This document shows positions 22,453-34,438 of a stretch of DNA of 64,000 nucleotides, piece after piece. The stretch's first letter is position 1. The number at the start of each line of letters is the position of its first letter. A program made the position numbers and the translations under genes. The DNA comes from Hygrophila difformis (Eukaryota; Streptophyta; Magnoliopsida; Lamiales; Acanthaceae): the NCBI GenBank assembly GCA_030278955.1, contig JAOANR010000002.1, positions 13,009,982 to 13,073,981 of the forward strand, written 5' to 3'. The notes below the pieces were generated by a model. That model searched no databases and was not told the origin of the DNA. It was given only the letters and a program-made list of their open reading frames with translations.

Positions 22453-23032
22453 TGATATGGAAAGTAACGGGGTCAGGAGAGAGGAGATAAACTGCACCGA
22501 CGAATTGGACGCAGTAAACGATGATCTGGTAGGGGAGCAGTGTGTAGGTGTAGGGGTTCAAGAGCAACTCGGAGAGGAGGTCGGGGTTCGGGCTTCTGAG
22601 AGCCATGAAGAAGGTGAAGGTCAAGAGTTGGATCTGGAGAAAAATGTCGAAGATGTAATGACAGATCCAGAAGTGGCACTTCGGGAAAAGTTAAAAATGG
22701 ATATGAGGAAAGTTGGGGAGGCTTTGATAGGAGTAATGAGGGGGAGGAAACGAGTTAAACGCAGAGGGCGAGGGCAAGGGCGGAGCAAAGGAGGGAAACA
22801 GAGAACACTGGGGCTTGGCGGAGTGGGGAATAACAGATGCGAAGATGGGAATGCCGAAGAAACATTTGCTCCATTACAATTCACCGTAATTCGAACGAAG
22901 ACAGGTATGAAACTATTAGACTATTCAGAAATTAATGCAACATTGGAATTGGCAGAAAGTTTGGGGTTGGGATTGTTGAAAAGCAGAGAGGAGGTGGAGG
23001 CTCGGGTGAGGGAGGAATTGCTGAGGGAGTAG
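22453..23032 (+). pseudogene. LINE-A ORF1, C-terminal part
   Basis: It continues the ORF1 frame after the Athila element (DMESNGVRREEINC). It is strongly acidic, then has a basic stretch (RGRKRVKRRGRGQGRSKGG) that could bind nucleic acid. It ends at 23032, 47 bp before the ORF2 ATG. No CCHC knuckle is visible here. Confidence 0.8.
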
Positions 23033-23079
23033 ATGCCCAGGATCCGAGGATGGGGAGAAGATTGAGTGAAGCAATTTAA

Positions 23080-25861
23080 ATGCGAATTTTAACGTGTAAT
23101 TTAAGGGGATTGAATGGGGTAGTTAGGAAAAGGGCGGTGAGGCGGCTATGCCGGAAGATGAAACCAACAATCTGCGGTTTCCAGGAGACAAAGATGAGAG
23201 ACATTTCAGTTCAGGTAGGTAAATAGAGTTTGGGGGTCTAAAGGTGGAAACTACAGCTATCAACCGGCTATGGGAAATGCGGGGGGTATATTGGTGATCT
23301 GGGACAGTGATTGCTGCTCATTCAGTGTTGTAGAAAAAGGACACCATTTCGTGTGGATTAAGGGCGGCATCGGAGGAGTGGAGGGGACAGTCAATATGGT
23401 TTGTGTACACGCTCCTAATAATCGAAGGGATAGGATGGAGTTCTGGAATATTATTTCAACCAAGTGTGACACGGGGAACGGTGAATTATGGTGCATTATG
23501 GGAGATTTTAACGCCATAACAGATGCGGCTGAGAGAATTGGTGACAGTGAGGATGGGGGGGCAATTAGGGATTTCAGAGAGTTCATAGATCGGATGGGAC
23601 TGGTGGATTTACCCATGGAGGCGGGGAAGTTTACATGGGTCGGGAGAGGAAGGCGAGCGTGCAGTAGGTTGGATAGGTTCCTGGTATCGCCAGGATGGCT
23701 GTGTCTCCAGGGCTCATTAATTCAAAAGGGATGCGAGTCGGTTCTTTCAGATCACTATCCGGTATGCCTGGAATCCGGGGAGAGGTCCTGGGGCCCCAAA
23801 CCATTTAGATTCTACAACTATTGGATGGACATGAAGGGATTTGAGGAGGTGGTTAGAGAGGGGTGGGACTTGGCTATGAAGGAAAGCAGAGAGGTCAGGG
23901 GATGGAGGCTAGCACATAATCTGAGACGTGTGAAGGAAAGGATTAGGGCTTGGACAGGGTATGGACCAGCAGACCTGGAAAGGAGTATTCAAAGACTTTT
24001 GGGTGAGTTGGGGGAATTGGAGGACAGATTGCAGGAGGACAACATTGATGAGGAAGTAAGGGTTAGGTGGATGGGGAAGAGGGGAGAATTGTATAATCTG
24101 TTTCTAGCTGAGGAAAGGAGATGGGCGCAAAAGTCTAGGGTTAGATGGATTAAAGAGGGTGATATGAATACACGTTACTTCCATGTTACATCGGAGATGC
24201 ATAAGCGGAGGAACTACATTGGGTCTATTAAAAGGAATGGAGTTATGATTGAGGAACCAAATGAGATCAAGAACCAGGCTATTGACTGGTTTCAGACAGC
24301 ATTCATAAAAGATGAGGAAGAGGTATTCAATGTAGATCGTCTGGGGCTGTCTAGGCTGGATGTAGAGGAGGGTAGGGAGCTGGAGAGGGGATTGCGGGAG
24401 GAGGAGATCAGAGAAGGGGTCTGGAGTTGCGATGGGAGTCGGGCCCCTGGTCCGGATGGCTTCAACCTGGAATTCTTTAAACACTACTGGGAAATGCTTA
24501 AGGGGGAGGTTGTAGAGGTATTCAGGAAGCTGGAGACAGAAGGAAGAATTCCGAAAGAAGTGGGAGGATCCTTCATAGTGTTGATTCCAAAGGTGGATCA
24601 ACCTATTGATTTTAGAGATTATCGCCCTATATCACTGGTGGGGTGCATATACAAGATCATATCGAAGGTTTTGGCGAGGAGACTTCAAGAGGTAGTTAGT
24701 AAAGTGGTGGGGAGAACACAGATGGCTTTTGTCAAGGATAGACATATTCTAGACGGGGTTCTTGTGGCATCCGAGGTGATTCACTCAACTCAAAAGGCTG
24801 GCCGCAAAGGTTTCGCGATAAAGCTTGATTTTGCAAAAGCATACGACAATGTGTCGTGGGAGGCTATGATCCGCATTTTGGAAGTCATGGGATTCGGTGG
24901 AAAGTGGATTGCATGGATCAAAGCATGCATTTGTTCAGCATCGGCTGCGGTCATGATTAATGGATCACCTACAAACTTTTTCAAATTACAGAAAGGACTT
25001 AGGCAGGGTGATCCTCTATCCCCATTCTTGTTTGTACTAGTGGCTGAGGTGCTCAATGGCATGATATGCAAGGCGGCGACAATGGGACTGCTGGCAGGTT
25101 TGAAAACAGGAGAGGGGGGTCCAATTATTACGCACCTACAGTACGCCGATGACGCAATATTATTTTGCGAGGGTGATATTTCACAGGTGGTAATTATCAA
25201 GATGTTGTTGAGGTGTTTAACTCTTACAACAGGACTTAGAATCAATTTCCAGAAAAGTAGTTTATTGGGCATAAATTGTGAAGAAGACTTGATCGAAGAG
25301 GCTGCATCAATGCTTGGTTGTGGAGTAGGGGAGTGGCCATTCAAATATCTAGGAATTCCTATAGGTGGCAGGATTAATAGTGCAGGGATATGGCAACCGG
25401 TTCTAGATAGAGTTGAGAAGAGGTTAAATGGTTGGAAGGGGAGGATGTTAACGCAAACCGGAAGGATGTGTTTAATCAAATCAATTCTTAACAGTTTACC
25501 AGTCTATTTTATGTCGTTATTCAAGGTCCCAAAGGCGGTGGCGGATAGATTGGAAAAGGTCAAAAGACGTTTTTTCTGGAACGAATGGGAGGGAGAACGG
25601 AGGATTCATACTATTAACTGGGAAAGCATTTGTAATCATATGAAGTGCGGAGGTCTGGGAATCCAGGAGACAAACAAGTTCAATATAGCCCTATTGATGA
25701 AATGGCGGTGGCGATTTGGGTGTGAGGACTCATTATGGAAGCAAGTTATTGATGCAAAGTATTACGGGAAGACTAGCCCTATAATACCGGAGGTTAGGAT
25801 TGATAAATCTACATGGGGAAGAATATGTCGTTCCTGGGAGGTGTTAGAGAAGATGGGATAG
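23080..25861 (+). pseudogene. LINE-A ORF2: endonuclease and reverse transcriptase
   Basis: ORF2 nicks DNA and reverse transcribes the LINE RNA. The endonuclease starts at ATG 23080 (MRILTCNLRGLNG, ICGFQETK). A frameshift near 23215-23225 moves it to the frame read from about 23226 (GNYSYQPAMGNAGGILVIW). Further motifs are IMGDFNAI, SRLDRFLVS and LSDHYPV. RT follows with FAIKLDFAKAYDNVSW, GLRQGDPLSPFLF and the active site YADD (25142-25153). The frame ends with TAG at 25859-25861, after which the same frame continues. Confidence 0.92.
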
Positions 25862-27238
25862 GGGGGCGGATTAATAGTGGCAGTAGGAAACGGTCTCAAA
25901 GTAAGGTTCTGGCAGGACTCATGGGTGGTGGAAGGTTGTCCTTTGAAGATTCTATTCCCGAGGATTTATACTTTGGCTATCAACAAGGAGGGGAAAATTG
26001 TGGAGTTTGGGAAATGGACTGGATTCGTTTGGGAATGGAGAATTGAATTAAGGAGGACACTATTCGATTGGGAGGTGGAAAGTTGGAATCAATTAATGGC
26101 AGTGTTGAGTGGGATAAAGATGAACCGGTACTTGGAGGATAAAGCGGTTTGGGTAAAGGCAGGGGACGGCAGGTATACACCTAAGTTGTGCTGGAATCGG
26201 AGCATTGAAGATGAGGGCAGAGATGCTAAGGGGCTGTGGGAGAATTTCTGGAAAATCAAGGTGCCGATGAAGATAAAATTGTTGGCCTGGAAGCTGGCAC
26301 ACAATGCATTACCAGTAAGAGAAATCCTGGCATCACGTGGATGCCTACCTAATGCTAGTGTATTATGTCAATTTTGTGAGAAAGAGACAGAATCAGCCAA
26401 TCACTTGTTCAGCAGATGTGAGTTCGCGGGGGACACATGGCGATATGTGGCTGCCTGGTTTGGGGTGGTAATGGTGGTTCCAGGCAGAGTAAGTAATTTG
26501 TTGGAGTGGTGGTGGGATGTGCAGCTGAAGCGAGGGCATAAACAGATATGGATAATCACAGGTTTGGCTACAATATGGATAATATGGAAGAGTCGCAATG
26601 ATCTCATTTACAAAGGCCAGAGGGGAGATGTCAGGCTTGCAGCAGAATCGGTAAGATCGCTGGTATGTTGGTGGTGGTGGAAAGCGATGGCAAATGGTAG
26701 TGATGCAAGTGTTGAGGGGTTGGTACTGAGTTTCCCAGAGGGACTATCAAGACTTAAGGCGGGAAGGATCGGAATGTCTCGGAATGGGTTGGTGTGGGAA
26801 AGACCGGAAAAAGGATGGTGGAAAGTGAATACAGATGGATCATCTATGGGAAACCCCGGTCCGACTGGAGTTGGAGGAGTCATAAGAAACGATAGAGGTG
26901 AGGTGATATTTACATTGTCAGATTACATAGGAAGGACTAATTCAACCGAGGCTGAAGTCTTGGCTATAAATCGGGTGTGCACGGCCTTAATCAGGGATCA
27001 AGGATTCCCAATGTGCAAGATGATTATTGAGTGTGATTCAGCCAACGTAGTGAAATGGATGCTTCATCCTGAGATGATACCATGGAGGTTCCGCGAGCTG
27101 ATGGGGCCGGTTTTGGTGGTGCTTAGGCATGGAGGGGGGGTGAGAGTTCAACATATACTTCGAGAACGCAATGTAATGGCAGATAAGTGGGCAAGGATGG
27201 GAGCAGCGGGAGGGGGTAAGATTGAGGAATGGATATAA
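25862..27238 (+). pseudogene. LINE-A ORF2: zf-RVT and RNase H part
   Basis: It is in frame with the preceding RT and separated only by the TAG stop. It carries the RVT zinc-binding region (WKIKVPMKIKLLAWKLAHN, CQFC, NHLFSRC) and then an RNase H domain with VNTDGSSMGNPG, TEAEVLAI and CDSANVVKW. RNase H at the end of ORF2 is found in a major clade of plant L1-like LINEs. Confidence 0.9.
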
Positions 27239-27390
27239 CATCAACCAATGGGTGTGGGGGGACGTATGGGGAATGGCAATGTGGAGTTATATTGATAGGC
27301 AGTAGAGATCGGACAGGGGGAGTTGATTGGTTTGTAGTGGGGAGGGGATGGTGCAATAGTGGAATGATCTGTTCTATTTGCTTAATTCTT

Positions 27391-28142
27391 TTTGCAGGTA
27401 TGCAGGTGAGATTCTCAAACATTGATGGTCGGAAGATGGGAGGACTGCATAAATAGGAAAGGCCGCCAAAACAGATGATATACACTGCTGATGAATATCC
27501 TGAGTATAGCTCGCTGATGTTGCTGCTGAGATCGGACATAGGAGGGTGGGCAAAATTTGGAATTGAAATGACCTCAAGTATAGTGGTGCTGCTGATGGAA
27601 TTAACTGGGAGGATGTCAGAATTTATAGAGATGGAACTCATCAAGTTAAACGACAAGGCGAGTGCTGAGCTTCAAGCTATTGTAGGAAGCGGAAAAGGTG
27701 ATACTCATCTTGACTCTCTTGAATCTGCTTTATCATACATATTGAGCTTGCTATAATTAAGTCTGGTGCATCGAAACTGACAAGGATACTAGGACATCAC
27801 CTTTTTTTATTTAACCTTTTTACTCTCCACACCTAACTCCTAGTGACTTCCAATTGAGCCCAACTGAGATCCATTGTCTTGCGCATAATTTCTTTCATCT
27901 GAATCCCTGCTAATCCATAAGTAAGACATACTGATATAAGGGTCCAGTTCGCATTTGAGATACAGCCTACGGTTTTCATATGAAGATCTATCGTGTTGCA
28001 AAGCTAAATTGGGAGCCTCAGGGCTAGATATATACGTGCAAAGAATGAGGACATCACTATGATAGCTTGGAGTATGGTTTCTGATGGATATTTGAGAGGG
28101 AGCAAGAAAGAATAAAGGGTGTCAAATGTAGAAGATTACGAT
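27391..28142. other. unassigned stretch after LINE-A
   Basis: It holds a 93-codon plus-strand frame at 27475-27756 without recognisable motifs, and one arm of a diverged inverted repeat (27943-28003). It may be LINE 3' untranslated sequence or another decayed repeat. Confidence 0.4.
27943..28003 (+). repeat. diverged inverted repeat, left arm
   Basis: The reverse complement resembles 28404-28474. Shared blocks are TTTGCAACACGAT, ATCT, CATATGAA/CATGTGAA, GTATCTCAAAT/GTATCACAAAT and a GAAC-containing end. The arms are about 400 bp apart, with the A/G-rich tract between them. Confidence 0.55.
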
Positions 28143-28247
28143 AGAAAAAAAAAAGAAGAAGATATAGAAAGAAAAAAAGAAAAAAAAAGAGAAAAAGAAA
28201 AAAGAAAAAAAAAGTAAAAAGAAAAAAAAAGAAAAAGAAAAAAGAAG
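28143..28247. repeat. A-rich purine tract
   Basis: About 105 bp of almost pure A with interspersed G, low complexity. It could mark a decayed poly(A) tail or a replication-slippage tract. Confidence 0.9.
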
Positions 28248-28403
28248 AGGATTTCGATTAATTTGAAGAGGACTTGTGTAAGTACCAGATGGGGCTGTTA
28301 ATCTGGTAGAGGCTATGGTTAGAGAGCTTATGAAGATGACATTGAGCTACAGGTTTCTCTACTTTTTAGAGGTATGGCCCGAATGTATTCGGAGGAGAGT
28401 AGT

Positions 28404-28474
28404 CTTTTGCAACACGATGTGAATCTCATGTGAATTCGTATGGAAGGTATCACAAATCGTATGAACCGTTCACC
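28404..28474 (-). repeat. diverged inverted repeat, right arm
   Basis: Partner of 27943-28003. Its end GAACCGTTCACC (28463-28474) is repeated at 28525-28536, each followed by an AGCTTTGGC phrase, so a unit of about 62 bp is loosely duplicated. Confidence 0.55.
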
Positions 28475-28869
28475 TCTTCGCCTTTTTAAAGCTTTGGCCC
28501 TACCATATGGAAACCGATTTGCTTGAACCGTTCACCATACCCCACCTACAGCTTTGGCTTTAGCACATCATAGTATAACAGTTCGTTTCGACGCACTGGA
28601 TTTGATTATTTTAAGCAGGGGAGATGTGTGTATTAAGCATATTCAAGGTCTGTCAATATTATGTATCATAAGTGAGCATTGTGTTCGTTCACCCAAGGGG
28701 ATAAAGACGAACATATCATTTTGGCCACACCAATTGGCTCGAGGTGCGCTTCCAGAACAATCAGTGCGTTGATAACAGAGCTTGCTTGCCAAATTAGGGC
28801 TTGTGTGTCGCACCGCAGCTACGAGAAGTTGACCGCATAACTGTCATGTGTTAGAACCTATTCTGATGT

Positions 28870-29325
28870 CATGTTAGAATACAAAATATATTGAGGGAGC
28901 GGAATGATTCTGCGGATCATTGGGCTAGAAAGGGGGTGGAGCAGGCAGGGAGGATTGAAGAGTGGTTATAAAGCTTGATCTGGTGTCTGGTGCATTTCTG
29001 CGTTCTGATCTGGTTCTGTTTGGTGCATATCTGTCTGAGGTTTCCACAGGATGTTACTGTCTTGAGTCCGGTGTTCTTAATTGATTTTGTCCATTGTTTC
29101 TGTCTGAGTCTGAGTCTGGTGTTTTCTGTTTTGATTATTATGGTGCTAAAGTGGTGGATTATATAGGATCCGGCCTGATGTCTTGAAGGTAGGTTGTGTC
29201 ATGGTATTGATCTTCGTGTCCTGTCTGACTGTAATCGGGGTGGAACAAGTTTTGTTTATGTCGAGTTGTAACTGAATTTGGTTGGCATGGTAATAAAATT
29301 CCTTACTCTCAAAAAACAAAAAACT
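28870..29325 (+). mobile_element. LINE-B, 5'-truncated 3' end
   Basis: It begins inside the RNase H C-terminus. The residues QNILRERND..ADHWARKG...GRIEEWL followed by TAA at 28968-28970 match the end of LINE-A ORF2 in style. About 350 bp of 3' untranslated region follow, ending in AATAAAATTCCTTACTCTC and an A-rich tail (about 29312-29326). Such short 3' fragments are the usual result of incomplete LINE reverse transcription. Confidence 0.82.
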
Positions 29326-31266
29326 CCTTGCGTATCAATTTTGAGTCCCTTGGTTGAGTGTTTCGAGAGATCTAAACAAAATACTAAAATATGTCACCAA
29401 GAACTCACCTTTGCGCGATTTCTAAAATCTGACGAAAACTCCTATTTCGAGAATCCGAAACGAAAAACTCCGAACTGAAGATTTGTTCCCCACATTGTAA
29501 TCTATGTTGTGTCAAAGTTTTAAGTATTTTCATCGAGTTTTGACCCCTGAAAACGCATCTGGTATTTCTGAGTTGTTTTTCAAAACCGAAGAAGCTGACA
29601 GAATTTCGTGTCCGACATCTTTGACGTTTTTCTAATGGATTCCTTCAAAACTAAACTTTGATGTAAAAACGAAAGTTGTAGCTAACTGCCTAAATATTGT
29701 GTCCATAAAATTTCGTGAGTTTTTGTTAACGTTTAGGCCTTCGAAATCGGTCTGAACAGTCAGCGTCTTAAAATGAAGATTCTGGACAGATTTTCTTATT
29801 TAACTTGATGCGCGAAACTGATCTGATCCGGAGTGTTTCCGGAAAAATGCCTCTAATAAAACTTGTTCATTTTTGTGTCCTGTACGCAGCCTATAAAATT
29901 TCATAATTTTTAGAGATCGTTTACTTGGTCAAAAACTTGTTTTAAAAACAGTGCGCTGTTACAGGGAAGTTGACAGATTTTGGGCTTTGAAAAGATTGTG
30001 AAATTCGACTTGTTTCCCTACCTAATTTTGAGAAACTTAAAACATGAAAGTTGTTCGTATGGGTATCCTCGAGCTACTGTATAAATTTCAGAATTTTTGA
30101 CTGTAAGGTGAATTTTTAAATTAAAAAGGCGTAACCTGTGACGAATTGGATTTTTCGGACTTGAGAAATCTCGAACTATGAAATGCGACGTCGAATATTT
30201 TTATACGATAAAACATAAACTTTCGAAAAATCCCGTTCATTAGGCTGAGCCGATCTTCATACAACTATCTTTGAGACTGCCTCGTTAGTGGTCTCCCTAC
30301 TATCTGAGATTGCCTCGTTAGTGATCTCCTTACTAAGCCAAAACGGCAATTGTGCACATGGCCTGCCAAAACGGCAGTCGATATACATGCCTGTCAAATT
30401 GACAGTAGATACACACGGCTTCCCAAAATGGCAATCGATACACACGGCTTGCCAAAATGGCAATCGATACACACGGCTTGCCAAAATGGCAATCGATACA
30501 CACGGCTTGCCGGAACGACAATCGAGATACATGGCTAGCCAAAACGGCAGTCAACACTGATATGGCTGCGGCCGCCGGCTCACCGGCTAACTGATTATGA
30601 TTATTGAGATTGCCTCGTAGTGATCTCCCTTGTGTGATGTCCTCTTCTTAGTTATTGGGATAATATTAAAAGACGTGTATGAATTTAATTAAGTGGCACT
30701 TACTTATCACGCCTTTAAATTACGCTTTTTAATTATGCCTTTAAATTCTGTACTCTAATCTCGAGTAATCAATTATGCTTTTCCGCTGTAAGTTAAATTA
30801 TAAATTTTTAATATTTCAATTAAGCCTGAGTAAAAGTATAATTTTTAAATTAATTAAAAAAATTTTAAAACCCCTTTATTGTTACGTTAGGGATTAACTT
30901 ACTCAGTATTTTTTATACTGATAAAACCCGTTGTTTATTTTTCTAGTACAGAGTACGGAGCATGATCATGCATCGGGGGATCACTTTGGACATTTAGTTA
31001 TTTATTTTACATGACTTGCATACGGGCTTGTTAACCCGACTTTGGCCATGTCGGCCCTATCCTTAAATTTCCGCTGCAAATTTATTATTATTATTACATA
31101 TGTGGATGATGGTATATTATTATTTTAAGCAATTCCGAACTTATTTTTAAAACTTTTTCCAAAACCCATAGCCTTGCATTTCTTTAGCAAGCTCAAGAAT
31201 CCGTGTCTTGCTAGGGAGGTGTGGCGGTGGCATCCCGGCCTGGGTTATCAAATCCGGGGTGTTACA
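29326..31266 (+). repeat. Tekay-like LTR in opposite orientation, left end missing (LTR G)
   Basis: Read on the minus strand it starts TGTAACACCCCGGATTTG and shares the CCTCCCTAGCAAGACACGG block, the CCGGCGGCCGCAGCC block and other landmarks with the LTRs to the right. All of those face the other way. Its plus-strand end is GGGTGTTACA at 31266. The left limit abuts the LINE-B tail and shows no TG terminus, so that end looks truncated. Confidence 0.75.
30338..30567. repeat. 29-bp tandem repeat in LTR G
   Basis: Eight units of about 29 bp (consensus CCAAAATGGCAATCGATACA plus CACGGCTTG). Each unit junction contains the palindrome TTGCC-N5-GGCAA. Three central units are identical; the outer ones are diverged. 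Confidence 0.9.
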
Positions 31267-31518
31267 GGAACAGATGGTGAACGAGATGCTAAAGGAAGGG
31301 ACTATCAGACCGAGTAGTAGCCCTTTCTCCTCCCTTGTGGTGTTGGTCCGGAAAAAAGGATGGAACATGTTGTTTTTGCACGGATTACAGGGCCCTTAAT
31401 GCAATCACTGTACAGGATAGGTTTCCTATTCCCACCGTTGATGAACTTTTTGATGAGCTACACAGCGCACGATATTTCTGAAAACTGGATCTTCGCTTGG
31501 GTTACCACCAAATACGAG
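31267..31518 (+). pseudogene. Ty3/gypsy reverse transcriptase fragment
   Basis: A 250-bp remnant on the plus strand: VNEMLKEGTIRPSSSPFSS, then after a frameshift near 31360 the blocks RALNAITVQDRFPIPTVDEL and LGYHQI. It is squeezed between two inverted LTRs and has no more of its element on either side. Confidence 0.85.
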
Positions 31519-34070
31519 TGTAACACCCCGGATTTGATAACCCAGGCCAGGATGTCACCGCCACACCTCCCTAGCAAGACACGGCTTCTCCGGGCTTGCT
31601 AAAGAAATGCAAGGCTAGGTATTGCAGTATTTAAAACACATTCAAACAGCCCATACAATATAGTTCGAAAAATAATATCATTATAGTTGCAGCGGAAATG
31701 ATATTTAAGTATATGTATTGCAGCGGAAATTTAAATAGGGCCAACATGGCCAAAACACGGATTAAACAGGCCCGTTCATGCAAGTCATAATTTAATGCAA
31801 AAATTCAAATAGTGTTTCCCAAAAGATCCCATGCATGCAATGATCATGCATAATCCACATAATCTGTAAGAAAAAGAGAAGAAATGGTCCGGGTCAGCCA
31901 CACGTGCCGAGTAAGTTAACACATATCATGATTATGGGGTTTCAAAGCCATTAATTAAATTTAAATAAAAGTATGCTACTAGATAATATACAGTTTAATT
32001 TAATTAACTAAATAAATTGCATAAATTAAATCCGGGATTCTAACCAATCATACATTTAGCATCATGTAAATAAAAGCAATAATAAATTTAAATAAAGCAC
32101 TACATAATTTAATTGGAAGCAATAAATAAAGTATTTTAGTTATCCTCATTATACAAGATCATGTATTTTAAGTTTCTCACGATTGCATCGCAATCTCTAG
32201 ATGTCTAGCCGGTAGTCCGGCGGCCGCAGCCGTATCCGCCATACCCAGTACCACTCCGGAGTCTCGGGAAATCCATACGGATGTTCTCTAGAGTGTAGGC
32301 CATATATCTCATGCCGTGTTGGCAGTGTTTCTCATATTTCGCGGGGGTCACCATCGTCCATAAAGGCACGAAGTGAATAGTTAGGAGGGCACCCTGCAGA
32401 GCACTCGCCCCCTAATTTTATTTAATAAAGTTACAATGGGATTTTTCAAAAACTCTTATTTCATGTATTTTATTTCAAAAGAATTTCTACTCGTTTAAAC
32501 CTTAAAGGCCAATTTCTCAAATTCAATGAGTTTCTCAAGATATGACTTTCATAAAATGTTGTTTACTCCATAATTATTTAAAAATTCATTTTAAGTCCGA
32601 AAATTTTGAAAATTTACCAGTAACTCGAAAACACAATGACGAACAAGTTTTGTGTTTTTTTGTTTTTCAATCCGGGTTAAGGAAATAAGTCAAAAACATG
32701 ATTTTCTATTAGAACATTATTCTGTCCGAGTTTTACAACAGCAGTTTCAAAAATTCGAATTCTACCATAGCAAACGAACACCAATTTCAATGAAATTTTA
32801 CAGGAAGATGCACAAGACATAGATCTACAAGTTTCATGTTCAACGCAGGTTCTAATTCGGCTTAGATCTAATGTCAAAATCAACCATAAGTTCGGACTAA
32901 GATTCTGTCACCGTTTCAAGTTCTAAATTTGGAACAGATTATTTTCGGCCGTTTCAGATATAAAAACACAATGAAAAATTATGAAACTTTTATACGAACT
33001 AGATCAGCGTCTTAGGAACGTTTTTCGTGTTTTAAGTTTTTCCATTTGAACAGTTTTAAGGGTTCCAAAAATTCATACGATATCGTTGCGCCGTAGGGTT
33101 TTTAGGTTGACAGATTTTTAGGGTTATTTGATTAACTCCTTACATTTAGTTGTATTTTAGGTCACCCAAAATCAAGTAAGTGTTAACTTACATATATTAG
33201 ATCGTCCAGCTCGTCAAGATTGTAGGCGTGACTTCCAGTTCACCGTTTGCCTCCTAGATTTGTCGAGGTTTCCGTTCTTGATCCGGATCGGGGTTTAGAA
33301 AGGAAGAATAGATCAAGTTAGAATTCATTTTCGAATTGTAACAGAAAGGAACGAACAGAATCTTACCCACAAGATGAGAGTCTCGAATTTTTCGTCCAAA
33401 TCAAGTCTTCTACTGCCTTCGTGCCTCCGACGACTCCGGGATTCGGGTTTGAAACGTATAATATTTTTCGAAGGGTTTGAAAAACGTTCGGGGTCGGAGG
33501 GGACGAGAATTTATAGGCTTAGGAGACCTAGGGGACGTCCAAGATCTGCCCTTAGGTGTCTTGAGCCGAAAGGTAAGCAACCAAAGTCGGAAAATCCGAA
33601 ATCGGGCGAGTAAATATCGCAAGACTCGTTGCTGCCTGCTGGCGCGGGGTTGGCGCGGGAAACCCTTCGCCCCGCGCGACCACCGCGCGGCCTTGGCCTG
33701 GACTTCGGTCCGGGCCGGGTCGTGCGATCCATCGGGCCTTTTCTCCTCTCTTTCGGACTTCTAGCCTCTTATGTTCTTGGGCTCTGATTTCCAGGCTACT
33801 TTTGGGCTCTAATTCCCTATCTTAATTTTGTTCGGGTCTGAATTAAATCTTGGGCTTGAATTATTGAGTCCATTAGTATTGGGTTCCCGTGTAACAATTT
33901 AATTAAATTGTATTCGGCTTCACGGGCTCTTGGAACTTTTAATTCCCTTCTTGAATTAAATCACTTTCTCATTTCCTTATGAATCTTTATTTATTTATTG
34001 TGTTTATTTATTTTTTGTATTTATTTATTATTTATTTATTTATTTTATGTTGTAAAATTCTCGGGTATTA
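31519..34070 (-). repeat. Tekay-like LTR, 2552 bp (left LTR of element F)
   Basis: It runs from TGTAACACCCCGG to CTCGGGTATTACA and is followed at 34071 by the polypurine tract (CTTAAGGAGGGTAGAC on the minus strand). It contains the conserved CACCCTGCAGAGCACTC block (about 32389), a TATA-like CTATAAATT on the minus strand near 33510 and a GC-rich block at 33640-33720 upstream of it. Confidence 0.85.
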
Positions 34071-34337
34071 CAGTCTACCCTCCTTAAGAATCAACTTCGT
34101 CCTCGAAGTTGCGTTTCGGCTTTTCTCTTGCTAAGAGTTAAAGTCCTTTCGTTTATTTCACTATTTTGTGACTGAACTTAGAATTAAAATTTCTAAGTTG
34201 CCTACGTACCCTGTGAAGGGATCAAGCCATGACGTAGTTCAAAACAATTTGAATTTGCTTGTTTATTTCGGACAAAAATACATGGAAATGACACGGGAAT
34301 TACACGGTGTGACATCCTCTCTCCCTTAAGCTTACAG
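34071..34337 (-). other. 3' untranslated interior of element F with polypurine tract
   Basis: The tract at 34071-34086 and the phrases TTCGTCCTCGAAGTTG and GTACCCTGTGAAGGGATC recur next to the left LTRs of E and C, marking the same place in each element. Confidence 0.8.
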
Positions 34338-34438
34338 TTATGTCCCCATAACTGTGTCGGTGTCGGTTTGGAACAGTGTCGGGTAGCGTTCTCTCATGTC
34401 TGATTCCAATTCCCATGTTGCTGTTTCACTTNNNNNNN
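34338..34438 (-). pseudogene. element F integrase C-terminus (chromodomain end), cut by gap
   Basis: The last 33 codons before the stop (TAA, 34338-34340) contain RERYPTLFQ and DTDTVMG, nearly as in element C. The rest of pol is missing or lies in the gap. Confidence 0.85.

Larger units (their letters stand above)
22448..27390 (+). mobile_element. LINE-A, 3' segment
   Basis: It contains the rest of ORF1, ORF2 with endonuclease, RT, zinc-finger and RNase H domains, and part of the 3' untranslated region. I could not see a clear poly(A) end; the right limit is a guess shortly after the ORF2 stop at 27238. Confidence 0.85.

Noticed and set aside
23270..27238. Several long minus-strand frames opposite LINE-A ORF2
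   Set aside because: They are shadows of the coding strand; all conserved LINE motifs are on the plus strand.
27475..27756. 93-codon plus-strand frame downstream of LINE-A
   Set aside because: No motif, no clear start context, and it lies in what may be LINE 3' untranslated sequence.
30338..30567. CRISPR-like array of 29-bp repeats
   Set aside because: Units are directly tandem without unique spacers and lie in a plant LTR; it is a minisatellite.
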